Shown here: positions 36,901-49,525 of the stretch, piece after piece | Layout: every line of letters starts with the position of its first letter | How positions within the stretch are numbered: the first letter of the stretch is position 1 | Assembly (NCBI GenBank): GCA_036583965.1 | Contig: JAZBQD010000014.1 | Coordinates: 44,759,490-44,823,489 of the forward strand | Length of the DNA: 64,000 nt | From: Prunella strophiata | Lineage: Eukaryota; Chordata; Aves; Passeriformes; Prunellidae | Direction: 5' to 3' | The notes under the pieces: generated by a model | What the model was told of the DNA's origin: nothing | The model's database searches: none | What the model saw: only the letters and a program-made list of their open reading frames with translations | Translations under genes and position numbers: made by a program

Positions 36901-39900
36901 AGCAGGGTTGGCTGGTCACCAAGCACAGACTTGTTTCTGTCAGCCCTGACTGCAGAGTCGTGTCTGATGTTGTGTTAGTTAACATATCCCCGAAAGCCTT
37001 GTCCTCCCACAGCTCATTAGGCACTCTCCAGCTTTTAGTATTGACTGAGATTCATGCATCCGTGGTTTGTAACATGCCTTTTTTTTTTAGGTCAGCTCTG
37101 TGAAAGGACTTCGTGTCATTTCACTGGCTTGTGCAGATATCTTAAAATTACCCTAGTACACAACTTATACATCTGTCACACCTTCACTTTTTTTTTTAAG
37201 ACTATATTTAATTTTTAAAAGGCACCAATTTTTCCATGAAATGGTCAGGTTAGAAAATCTTCCACTAGTGCTACAGGGAAGCAAAAAAAAATGTACTGAA
37301 TTCTTTGACAGATTGTTTCGAGATAACAGCCTAATATCAAGTCTATATAAGGTGAAATAATTTCAAGTATCCAGCCTGGAAGGAATTAAATCCCTGCAGA
37401 GCTCATTTGCATCTGGACATTATGGCTTCAGAAAAAAAAATTTTGATTGCAAATGCCCCTCCTTTTGCTTTGGTTCAAGAAAAAGTCTGTGAATCCTGTT
37501 TTAATCCTGCATTAGCTTTAAAATGATGGAAGTCAATAAGTCCTCACTGTGTTACTTTCTAGTTAGTATTGTAGAGGCCAATTTCTTTACTCATTTGGAA
37601 AAATTAGATGGACATCTGGGCACACATCATGTCTGAAAGAAAAGCAGAAGATTTCAAAATAAAACACAATTTTTGAAAGCATTTGGAGTTCAGTTAGTCT
37701 GTGTAGCAGGTAGACCATTTTGGAAAGAAAAGGAAAAAGGAGAAAGGTGATATTTACATCTTTGAAAGAGAGACAAATATCAGGTGATGGATCATATTAA
37801 GTGTGGTACAAATGCTAGTTCTGCTGAGCCCATGTTTTCTGTTTCCAGTAAAATCATGATTTTTAGCTCTTGCACTTATTTTTTGCAGGTACTTTTTTGG
37901 GTTTCCCCTAAAATACAGAGCTGAGGATTAGAGAGAGGATGATTATTCTGTGAAAAATATTCATCCATTGTCAACTACCTAATCCTTTATAGATTGTCTG
38001 GATGAGTCCATTCTGCTGTGAAGTGTTTGCTTATTTTCCCTGACATAATTACCCTGAGAGCATCTGATGTGCTGGCTGAAGAATATAAAATGCCTGGATG
38101 TGCAAGAACAAGTCTGGCAGGATATTTAGGGTAATACTTTGGGTTTGCTGATGGATATCAGAGTCCAGGCACATGCATATGTCAGTTTTATGTCTGTCAT
38201 CAAGCAGCCTTTGCCAGCAGTGGGCAGGCCTTACAGACTGGATCAGGGTTAGGAACCTTCCTGTGCAAAGGCAGCCACTGGACTGCATTTGCTCATTGAG
38301 AACTGCAGGGCTGAATTTTGGCCCTTGTGGTTTAACAGTATGGAATTTCATCAGGATGCCTGGGGACAGATGGGGGGGCTTTGTGCCTGCCAACCTGCCT
38401 TTGCAGACAGGATGTGCAGGACTCTCTTCTGAGCATGGATCAATTCTTCTCCAGGAAACTCAGTGTCAATCAATGTCAAGTGAAATAGGAGCAGGCTGTA
38501 GCCCATGATAGCCCTGCTGTATTGATCTGTCTCTTTTCCTCCAAAGGATAGTCAAGAAGAAGCACAAAGAGGTCAGGTGCCACTGGCAAAATGTGACAAC
38601 CACAGTGAGAGAGCAGGACCCACCTGTAATTTCAAGCCATATTTATACTTATTATTAATAAACAATAAGTAGGTGGAACTACAGCTAATAACTGCTCTGT
38701 TGTTTGGGCTAATAACTTCAAGCTGATGCATCCCTGATCATGTTGGGCCATTTTAATTTAGAGCACATTTTGGCTAGATTTAGATATTAGTTGTCACAAA
38801 GATGTGAGGAAATAGAAACAAAGATTGTGGGGATTAAGTTTAAATTTATCATAGACCTAGGCTCCTGAAGAGGTTTTTGATACCTGTTAAGTGACTTGAT
38901 CTCTGAGAGCTGCAAGGGCCCTCAGAGTGCTCTGGTTATTTGTACTTATCAGGGCCCCTGGGATGCCTTGGCCATGCCAAGAGTTCTGGGGCCCCTTGAC
39001 TGCTTCAAACATCAAACCTTGCCTGCTCTTGTCCACTATCCCAAATCAGTGGCAATAATCTCTTAGCTCTTCTTTTACCAGGGAACTGCTGTGGGAGGAT
39101 ATATGGAGGAGAAGAGGGTTTAAAGATATGGCACTGAGAAATATGAATGACCACTTTTCCCCACTGCTCATATAACAGCTCTGTCTTCCTCTGCAAGGCA
39201 AAGTAAAACATGCTGTGAAACATATGCCCAATCAGCTTGGCACTTTAGTGTCTGAATGGAACATCAGAATGTCTGAATAAGTATCAGGCCCCATGGATAT
39301 GTCACTAGTTGACTTGGGTGTTGATTCATAATTTTATGTAGGTAGATCAGTTTAAATCTGTTATATCTTGAGAACATCAGACACCACACACTTCATTCTG
39401 GAAATTTGTCTCAGTTGTTACTGTCTAGGATTTTCCTTCTCTCATCCACAGAGACCACAAAGAAAAGGCCCTCAAAGGACTTCTGAACCCTCTCTGGCTC
39501 TTTCTCAGACATGTGCATGCAAAACACAGTGAACACCTAATCTGTCATTGCTGGACTCTCTATGGACTGAAATGTGTACAGGCAGAAGGGATGTGTGCCC
39601 AGAGCCCCTCCTCATGGAGAGTCATACCATTGTCAATTTGCTTCTCCCCTCAAGGGAGAAATTCCCTTGAAAATCCTGCAACAAAAACTTTTGTTTTGCT
39701 TGAGTGTGGCATCTCCGGTGACTGGGAGTCTGAGCTGTCCTGGAACTGATGGAACTGGATGTGGGATCTCCTGAAGAAGGAGTAAATAGTCAAACAAGGG
39801 ATCTGGGGTTGAAGAAAATGTGTGACAAAACCAGCTGCAAGGATATTTCCACTCATACATTGAAGTCCAGTTCTTGTGTTAATAGTTTTTCCAAAGGTGG

Positions 39901-41840
39901 GTGGACTCTAGGGAAGTGTGGACTCTAGGGCTGCTTAAGCAGAAATGGGATCTGGCATACCATGAGAGAACCAGGCTGTCAAGCATGTTTGCATTGAAAC
40001 TTCAGGACAAGCTGGGGTCCCTCCCTGTCTCTAAGCACAGCAAGGCTATTTCTGATTTCACATTCGCCCACCACGTTGACTCAGCTGGGGTGTGATTCAT
40101 GAGAAAGGACTGGAAATGGGCTGATGAAGCTGATAATACTCTATGGGGATGCAAGACACTGGGGAAGTTATGGATTCAGCTATTGAATGGCTGAGCTGAC
40201 CCTGCTCCAGGAAGAGAAATTAGCAAGCAGATTGAGAAGCCTTTTCAGAGTGAAGCTATTGGCCTGTGCTCATCTGCCCTGCTCATCTAGCTCCAGCTGC
40301 TTATGAGCTTCAGCTCTTTTTCATGTGGCATGAATAAGGATATAAGTTGCATGGATACACTGGCCATGGCTTTTGATCTCCAATAGCTCAGTAAAAGGTC
40401 CCACATGGGATTATTTGTGGAATATACATTGAAAAAACTAAAAGCAATATGGATAGGGTAGACATTGATTTTGCTCAGTTCAGAGCTGCATTGAACTCTG
40501 ACTTCTGACACTTCCACATGGACATGAGAAAATACTGTAAGATGACATTGTTCTGAGATAGAGGAGATGGCACTTTATAGACTTGGTACCAGTGTAACAA
40601 TTCCAGCTGTTCATAGGATGTAGGGGCTGAACTGAGACAAATATTTCTGACAGAATAATGTTCATGAAAGCCCTGTACTGTGACTAGAGACTTCAATGTT
40701 GAGAAGAGGTTATTGATTCTTTAAATAAAAAACCCAGCATCAGCTGTAGTTGCTGGGTGTAGGAACATTCAGAGTGTTTAACAAGATGCTCCAGGTTCTG
40801 CTATATGAAGCATTTACATGGTTTTTCCTTTGCATACTATGTCCATGTTGAACATGATTCAAAGCCAAAAGCATGTCAGTTGTTACAGAGTTTGATTTTG
40901 GGGCTTGCTGAAAGATAGAATACTTCAGTTTTCAGTAGTCCTGGCACATGGTTGAATGAATTCAACCTAATGACATAAATTCTTGTACTGTGGATGAGAT
41001 TGTTTTTACCTGGGATTGTTTGGGCTTTATTACTTCATCAGTGTTTCAGAACTCTGTTATAAAACAATCAAAAGTCTCTAAATAAAAAGTTACTCCAGAG
41101 ATTAGAAAGCTCAAACAGAAATCATTAGAATGAATTTGTAGGACTGACATCTTAGTTTCTAGGCAAAAATCAGTTGGCCAAATGAATGCATATTAAACAT
41201 TGAAGCAAAATGCTTCAAATGCTTCAAAATGCTTCAAAGCAAAAAAAAAAAAATTCTTTTAATTTATTTTATTTCATGTTTAATAATCATCTACTGTTAT
41301 TTTTATGATCCTCTTTAAAGTTTCTGGCAACCTTCACATACAGCACCGAGTTTTCTTGAGCATCTTGCCTAATTAGTTAGCAGAGGACTGACAGCTGACA
41401 TGACTTCCATTAATCAATTCTGATACTCTACATTAACTTTTCTTTTACCATGTGTATTAATTCAGTGCTGAGGGCCTGTCAGGAAGTGGTTGAGAATCCC
41501 TCCGGGATTGTACATTTGCTTGAAACTGAAGTGTAGGAAGATAATAAATCATGTGAATTTCTGACACTTCTCCCCGTTTGTCATTAGGCTTTTGAAGCAA
41601 TTAAAGTCTGACAGTTCAGCCACACAGATTCACTTGTTTTGTTCAAAACTGAGATGCAAGTATTGTTTTTTAACAAACAGAATCTTTGGGGTTTTTTCCT
41701 GGATTTTCAGCTACATTGATAAACAGCTCATCTTCCTGCTTCATTGATTGTAGTCTATGTCATGACAGGTCTTTTTCAGTTTATGAATTTTTATTGCTTT
41801 TTTATTTTTAATAATAATCAGGAGAATTGATAAATTATAG
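33991..41840. other. Intergenic DNA, no gene recognised
   Basis: Nearly 8 kb with only short or chance-length open frames. GC-richer patches occur near 35.2-35.35, 36.65-36.95, 38.2-38.5 and 39.5-40.1 kb. A short duplication of a TGGACTCTAGGG segment lies at about 39902-39929, and three copies of TGCTTCAAA are at 41211-41239. The 39.5-40.3 kb patch has the texture of an old LTR-element interior, but I cannot match it to a family. Confidence 0.55.

Positions 41841-41926
<86 letters not shown>
41841..41926. repeat. (AAT)n trinucleotide microsatellite
   Basis: About 28 uninterrupted ATA/AAT triplets are followed directly by GGTAGTAGTAGAAG and AGCAGCAGC, so the tract grades from AAT into GTA and GCA triplets. 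The minus-strand open frame here is a poly-isoleucine artefact. Confidence 0.98.
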
Positions 41927-41927
<1 letters not shown>

Positions 41928-42875
41928 GTAGTAGTAGAAGTAGCAGCAGCTATCATCTGTGAGAAGTTGTATTTCATCTTATTTTGATTACATAAAGTCA
42001 GAAGGATTAAATTAACTTTCTTTGTGGTAGAATGTCCTATAGAACCTAAGAGAACTGAACACCCATCTTCAGTGTGACTTATATATCTACCTTCTTTCAA
42101 AAATTTCCTCCTTCAATAAATGCAAGAACTCAAAAATAGAAATATGACAGTCATGGCTTCTGCATCAGCAAACTGATGACAAAGTTTTCCTTTCTTACCC
42201 ATAATAGAAGAAAAAGATATATATTTGGTAATTGAGTAACTCTTGGATGAGAATATCTTTGTGTAGATTTAAGTCAGCATTCCCTACAACAAAACATGTC
42301 ATTCCCACTGGCATTTAGATAGACTTTACATTCTAGCCAGCCTACAATTTACATTACTTTTTTAGGAGTCACTGCACTTGGATTTTTGCAGATCCAGTGA
42401 CTGTCACATTATTTCTTCTGTTTCAGCTGAAAAAAAGTCTCACATAATATAATGTCAACTTGAATTTCCAGTATTGACAGGAAAAGACATGAGGACCTCT
42501 TAAGACCTAAGAAAATCCAAAGTCATAAATCCAGTCATTTGTTATCCCATTTTACAGAAAGGAGTATTACTAAAGTATGTTTACATAGCAGCCCTTTTGA
42601 CGCATACATATATTTCAAGATAGAAAGGTGACCATCCAAAAAATACCTTACTTCATGTTCCAGAAGCAATTTTTGTATTAGTTGAAAAGGAATTCAGTAC
42701 AGTCCTGGTCATAATCTAACAGTTTTACTAAAGAAGTTATTTTTTAGTATGATTCAGAGGTGAAGATTGTTGAAATTATTAAATCTTTAGTGTTAATTGC
42801 AAACAAAAGGAAATACAGTTGAAACACCAGAAAAGTAATCTTCAAAAACTACCCAGCAGTTTTAACATTTGATAT
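41927..42875. other. Intergenic DNA, no gene recognised
   Basis: AT-rich DNA. The phrase 'gttatcccattttacagaaaggag' broken near 42541-42564 is reminiscent of a MIR or L2 fragment, but it is too short to call. Confidence 0.5.
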
Positions 42876-43062
42876 TCACAGAATCACAGAATAGGTCAGG
42901 ATTGGAAGAGAACTACAGTGGAACATTGGTCCAACCTCCCTGCTCAAACATCACAAAGGATCATCCTGGAGCACATTGCATAGGAGTTTTTCCAGATGAT
43001 TCTTGAATATCTCCAGTGAGAGAGACTTCACAACCTCTCTAGACAAAGTTTTTGACAGGAAA
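42876..43062 (-). mobile_element. Short CR1 LINE 3' tail, antisense
   Basis: On the plus strand it reads 'cacagaatcacagaat', 'ggtccaacctccctgctc', 'gaatatctccagtgagaga' and 'cttcacaacctctctaga'. This is the exact order of the terminal CR1 3' UTR in reverse complement. Only about 190 bp remains, so the copy is strongly 5'-truncated, and it ends near a T run at about 43067. Confidence 0.93.
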
Positions 43063-46000
43063 CAATTTTTTTTTTTTAATTCATATAACTTTGTTGTAAA
43101 GAAATTATAGGAAAATACTCCTATGGCTACTTCCTTTGCTTATTAGTGAAAATGTGTAGCCTAGCAGATAAAGCCAGTCTGTGTCACCTGCAAAGAACCT
43201 TGAATATATTAAAAAACTCCCCAAAACTCAGCATATGAATTAAGAAATAGATGTTAAAGAACCCCTGAAACTTCACTTAAAAGAACAAACAGAGAACAGT
43301 CATGTGGAAAAATACTCAGATCACAGCCTCACACTGATTCATCCACAGAGTTGATGCTATTGGAGCCCTATTGATCAGCTGTGTTTTGTATGCCATTCTC
43401 CAGCCCTACTCAGACAAATTTGATCAGACTAAATCACTAGATGTGATGGGAAGAGTGTTTGAACTTTTCCCCTACTGCAAATAATTTGTTGGAGTTTGTG
43501 ATATTACTTGAGTAATTAAGAGTCAATTATTCAGGTGAATAACATGAAAAACTGGAAATCAGTTGCTTCACTTGAAAGGGAAAAATCAAGATTATAAATA
43601 AAGCCTGCAATTTACAGAATATGATGGATTTGATAATAATTTAGAGAAGCTAAGCTAGTTTGTATTTTGGATGGGAGCATTAAATGATGAAAGAAGCTAA
43701 TTAGGGCGTGCTAATTCCTGTGTAAAAGGGAGACTAACGAAAAAATGGACAATATGCTCCAATCTCAAAGCTGTTTGTAAGGCATGATTTATATTCACAC
43801 TGGCTTGTAAGAGTAGAGAGCTACAGTTAACTTTATTGAGAAGATACACTTGTCAATAGTATGCTAATGGAATAGATGCTATTTTGATAGCTTGGTTTTG
43901 AGATTTAATTTGAAAGTAATTTTCAGCATTTGTTTCAGTCTTACAGTCTCCAGTGACTCAAAAAAAAGCATTTGCTTCTCTCATCTCAGGTTGAGACTTC
44001 TGAAATCAGATAGCTAAAAGTGAAAACATCTCCCACACATAGTCAAGAGACATGTTGCTGCAATAGGGAATTGGAGGACCTAAATTTATGTGCTTTTCAA
44101 AAATGGATATCTCAGTGCAAATAATTGGCAGTGACATACAGATGAATTGATTGAGGGTAACCAAATGCAATTTGGACTCAGTGTGCTTACCTTTCTATGG
44201 GGGAAGTGGGGCTGTAGTGGAACTTGGATGTACAGGGCATCAATTCTTTTAAGAAAAAAAACCTGAATATTAAATGTTGCTGGTTTTTTTATCAGATAAA
44301 TGGATGTATTAAATACGCAATTGGAAAGTTTCAGGAACATTTATTTCAGACATGTCTGGGGCCTTTGAAACAAAATTTAATCTCTTGAATAAATCACTAG
44401 TAATAATTCCAGCTATCACAGTTATAAGAAGCTTTTTACTTCAGATCAATGGAATTGCTTTGTATGGCTAGGCAGCCAAAAAGATACTAACTCTTCAGGC
44501 TGATAACAGAGCTGAGCTGTGGGGCCTGAGAACAGCTCTGTTGACTTCAGTGGGATCTGGGCTTTCTGTAGAATCAGGAGCTGATGAAGTGAAACAGCAT
44601 CTCCAGGTAAGATAAAAACACCTGAGACAAAAAGACCTGAAACTCACAAATTCCCTCCATGAAGAAATAGTTATGGTGTTTATTGCACTTTCAGTGCCTA
44701 CTCTAATTTTTACTGCCAGGGTTGGGTTACCTACTTTTTCTTATTTTCCGTTTTATGTCTGTGAATGGTAAATACTAAATGTGATATTTTATTAACATGC
44801 TAATCATTTGTAGAACCATCAAATGATGAAGTGTAGTGGCACTGAATTACATGGACCTAGAAATATAGGTTATACACGTTTCCTGGGGAAGACAAAATCC
44901 TAGAATTATTCTACTTTTAAATGTATACATTACTGACTCTGTTAACATTCATTATTCCAGTTCTAATCTACTTCAGAAAAATCTGTATCCTGGAGGAGAT
45001 ACCCTTTGATCAAACCTAATTAAACCTTTCCATCAGCTTCTTCAGCCTAATGCAAGAGAGTTCCGAGTACCTGGAGAAACTGAACTTCTCTTCAAAAGCT
45101 TTTGGAGCATAATTCGATTCAGTCAAAGCTATCTCCATAATCTTCTGCAAAAAAAGAGAGAAATTCTGAAGTGTTTGGAAAGGAGTGAGGTTGAGTTTTT
45201 CTACTGTCAGCTAGGAAGATGTATGGAAGTTATACTTACCTAAATAAATTTTGTAAAACACAGAATGGTTAGAGTGTATGGCTTCTTCCACAGGGCTAAA
45301 ATAACATTCTTTTGAAAAAGCAAATGCAAAAATTGAAATAACAAAATAATATTTCTTAAACACTGTCTTTTTCTTAAATGCGCATATTTTCTTTAAGCTG
45401 CCAAAGAGGTTATGCTTTTTTTATTAGTACTTTATTTTACTCAAAGCTGATCACTCCAGGACAGAATCTAAACAAAATAGTTGAGTGGATGTAAGCATAC
45501 TTTTTTCTTATGGTCATTTTACCTGGGACACATCTGAAGACTTTTAGCAAGAGTGATGGCAAAAAGGAAGGTGAAAAAACCAGTTGTGGTTACTCACAGT
45601 ACTGTAAGAACTCTTCCTCAGCAGAAAAAAGCAAAGCATGCAGTTAGAAGATGTTCCAGGATAGACTTTGGCTGACATTAGGGGCAGCCTGCCCTTGTGG
45701 CCACATAAAGGGAGTTAAACCCCTGTGAATTACGTGTACAACCACATTAGGGCTAATTTCTGTTGCCTCAGCAGTTACAATGATGCAATAAAAGTGGACA
45801 GAGTGGTCACAGTATAAGAAGATACTGCTCAATGTCTGAATCACAGTAAGTGAAATGATTGTGTGAAAGCTTAACCCTCCACTGTCATGAAGAATGCAAT
45901 TTAGTTAATACCACCTCAGCCTGACAGGTTCAAAATCTCTATTGTAGCCTCAGATACAGAATTACCTGAGTTTGTTTGAGGCAGTGGGTGGAAAGTAATT

Positions 46001-48810
46001 ATAAAAGGCCTGACTTTGTTTTTTGCATCTGTAATTAAAGAATTCAGACCGAAAAAAAGTCAGAAGTAGAAATAGTAAATGATCCTACTCTGCCCCAGGC
46101 AGGTGGTTAAGGAGGTGAGAGAGATCATGCAGGGTTATGTCTGGATCTCAGTAGGCAAGGCTCAGTAATAAATGGCTTAATAAAATAACTGTTTAGACAG
46201 AATAAGAAGAATATTATAGTTAGTGGTATATATTATATCTCATGACAATATAAGGCTGAATTTATGGCAGTGTAGGAAAGCTAGTAAAAATTTGTAATCC
46301 AATTAAAACCAGTATTTCTTTGCAAGAAGATATTAAAAGATTAATATTTATAAATTATAAAAAAATATATTCTTGTTATTCCCATGTCTCTGTGTTCTGT
46401 GCAAGGATGAAATGATGATAGAAATGGATGATGAAAAAATAGCTGGAACTACCTTGAAAGAAGAATAATGCTGGAAATACCTTGAAAGTCTAATGTTAAC
46501 TGCTTGCTTTCAGAAGCAGAACTACTGCTTGGTTTCCTCTGTAGTCTCCTTCAATTAGCATGAAACCATCACGGAGATACAATTATACTTCATTAGGGAT
46601 CCATGAATCCAGGAAATGAAACAGTCCATTCTCTGTAGACACTGCAGACAGCGACAAGATATTTGCTTTGTGGATCTAATGTCTTTTGCTTATGTCCCAG
46701 CCATGGATTGCAGCAGTTCTTACAAAGATTGGCTAATGGATTTTTTTTAGCCCTATTTTCTACTCACAGGAAAATGACTCCACCACTAACTGTTTCAGTT
46801 GTAGTTTTTTTTTGTTTTTTTTTGGTTTTTTCTCCTAAAAATTAAGTATCCTATAGGAAGATGAGAGAAAATTCATGTTACAGGAACTCAGCATGTTACA
46901 GTGGCAAATGTCTCTGATAAAGTCATGAGTTATGAACTTTGCAGAATAAAAAACAAGAGAATGACTTATGGTTATCTTTCAGCAGACTGAGAAAGCCACT
47001 GGCACCATGCAAAGTTTTGAAATTGCTCACAGAATCTGAACAGATTGTTCAAAACTTTTTACTCTTCTGCATTTATCAAGGCCTAGTGCTTTGTTTGGAA
47101 AGAAACAAGTTTCGTTCTCAGAAGCTGAGTCATTTAACTGAATTTTCATTGGCGTGTTCAGGCACTAGTGCTTCAGAGTAATGTCCTTAATTAATGACTT
47201 CTGGAAGGAAGACAAAGTAGAATGAAATTAGAGTCATTCAAGATTCTGACAGTAATAGTTTGAAAGTCAGCTGCTACAAGGGTTTCTGAATAGCTTATGA
47301 GAAAACAAAGATTCTGTCACTTTAAAAAAACTTAAAATGTTTCTGTGAAAAGTAAAAACACATGTTTGCACATGATTGTATAAAGAAGTGATAGGTAGGT
47401 TGTTTAGCCTGTCACATATCCACAATTGTGGAATTTATAAGCACAAGTTGAATTTTCAGGCTGGAGATGTCAGGCAACCAATATGTATTTGCTGTGGTTG
47501 ATATTGGTAGCTGGGAGTTTTCAGGTGAAAATCAGACAACAAAAGTCAGTAAAAGAAGCATTTTATTGCCATCATATGCAGATTTTTGCATGGATAGATA
47601 GGATTTCTGCTCATACTGAGGACCTGCATAACCAGTAACACAACACCAGGGTGTTACAGGGTCTTTGTGATACAAAGAGCCAGGATGTGGGGGCAAAAAA
47701 ATCAGGCTTTAAATTTTTTTAATCTCAGATTCAGACTGATTTCTCAAAATTGTGCATCCTGAGTGAGAAACCCAACTGTGGCAATTGAACTAGTATTTTG
47801 ATCCAGTATCACTCTTCACTGGTTTGCAATATTAATTAGACCACCTTGAGACAGGACAGCTACTCATCCAGCATTGATGTTCCTGTCACTGCTGTGGGCT
47901 TCACAGAGCCAGGGCTTGCATCGTGCTATTCTCTCTTCCAGACAACTAATTTGGCAAGCAGTTCTTCTGTGACAAGCAGGCTCATTTTCTGTCTCCCATT
48001 TCAAAAGGCTCTGGCTTTCCTAACTTCTAGAGAAGCTTTTTTTTTGAATCCTGAAATTTACATTGAAAGAGTAACCACCTGTTTCCCCAGGTGCAATGGT
48101 TGTGCCTCAGAATTGAATCTTGCCAAGAGACAGCTGCTACAGCTCTGGTTGAAAGCTGTGGGTAGGTACTTAGCACATCCACAGAAGGGAAGGAGCTAGA
48201 AGAAAGACATTTCTGAGAGAAATTTGATGTGGCACCATGTTGCAGCAATGAGATTTTTTTTCATTGCTCTGGTGGGAAAAATGATGCTTTTTTTTTTTTC
48301 CCCACTGGAAAAAACTACAAGGCAAAAACCTTTTTCAGTGCTGATGTCACTATTCCTGGACTCTCTCTTTACCCACCATCACTCTCCTGCCCTCAATTCC
48401 AACCCTCAGCTTCACTTCTAGAGCACAAGAAAATTTGTGTGTCTCCATTCGACAGAGAAGTTTAAACTAATGTTTAGATTCCCAATGACTGGTTGGACAA
48501 CAATATGGAAACATATGGAACATGCTGGGCTAAATCAACATTTCAATAAAGAAAAATGGTGGAGTCAATAAAGTAACATTGGTGTCAGTGAGTTAAAAAA
48601 ATTAGGCTAAGAAAAAGTATGCTCCATCATTTTCCTCAGACTGTTGTCTAAGCAGATTCACTCCAATCTCTTTCTCCTTATATTTTTCTTTAGATTTCAT
48701 TACCTTTTCATTAATTTTATGTTGTAATTTTGGAAAAGGTTGCTAGCTCTGATGCTGCATCATTTCTATATGAGTAGATTTTTTACAACAATATAGGTTT
48801 CTGTTCCCTC
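43063..48810. other. Intergenic DNA, no gene recognised
   Basis: No supportable gene. The longest plus-strand open frame near the end (47846-48199, 117 codons) has no recognisable domain, signal or splice context. No repeat could be named, apart from homopolymer runs such as the T runs near 46809-46829 and 48289-48299. Confidence 0.55.
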
Positions 48811-48926
48811 AAAAGAAAAGAAAGGAAAAAAAAGAAGAAAGAAAGAAAGAAAAAGAAGGAAAGAAAGAGAGAAAGAGAGAGAGAAAGAAAGAAAGAAAGA
48901 AAGAGAAAAAGAAAGAAATAGAAAGA
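48811..48926. repeat. GAAA/GA-rich polypurine tract
   Basis: About 116 bp of almost pure purine on the plus strand, made of GAAA, GGAAA and GAGA units with no single dominant phase. This is the pattern of a degenerating tetranucleotide repeat. Confidence 0.95.
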
Positions 48927-49139
48927 CTTAAGCTGAACTTCTGGAGTTCAGAGACATTGAGATATATGATTGTTTTGGAAGAAAACTTTTGGCTGTGGGC
49001 TTAAAATTATTAATTTGGACTTAATAATATCTTCTTGCAAAGCCACATTCACAATGTGGCTTCCTTTCTTTCAAATATTATATGAATTTTGAAGATATAA
49101 AATCTGGTTGCTGAACAATGAATTATCCTCAAAGGAGCT

Positions 49140-49525
49140 AAAGGAGATCTCAAAATCAGTGACCCCTGTTCTTACAGGGCACTTCAACTTTCTGGGAACA
49201 CAAATTAAGTGGGAACATTTCAATACAGCTGGGAACACCACCTAGCTGGCTCAAACAGATCCAGAAGACTCCTGAAATGCAGTGATATCTGGATGATAAC
49301 TTTGTGGTGCAGATATTAGGGGAGATGGATAGAAAAGATGCCTCCTTGATCTGCTGCCTGCCAACAGGGAGGATCTTGTGAGCAAAGTGGAGATTGGTGG
49401 CTGTGTTGGCCACAGTGACCATGCAATGATTGAGTTTAAAATCTCTGTTGGCAGAAGGAGAAGTGTCAGCAAAACTTCAGCTCTGGACTTGAAGACATTT
49501 AATGTGCATTTTGATAGATCAAAAT
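49140..49525 (+). mobile_element. CR1 LINE ORF2 endonuclease relic
   Basis: Conceptual translation on the plus strand retains recognisable pieces of the CR1 apurinic endonuclease: a GHFNF-like 'HFNFLGTQIKWEHFNT', then LLDLLPANREDLV, and GGCVGHSDHAMIEFKIS carrying the conserved SDH motif, followed by SKTSALDL. Stops interrupt the frame between the pieces. It is an internal LINE fragment with neither 5' nor 3' end, and inactive. Confidence 0.9.

Noticed and set aside
39500..40300. Possible LTR-retrotransposon interior
   Set aside because: The texture is suggestive, but no motif, LTR pair, primer-binding site or protein signature could be matched.
41741..42100. Minus-strand 119-codon frame with a long isoleucine run
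   Set aside because: It is a translation of the AAT microsatellite.
42541..42600. Possible second MIR or L2 fragment ('cccattttacagaaaggag')
   Set aside because: Only one short phrase matches, which is not enough to separate it from chance.
47846..48199. Plus-strand 117-codon open frame
   Set aside because: There is no domain, signal or conserved motif, and chance length.
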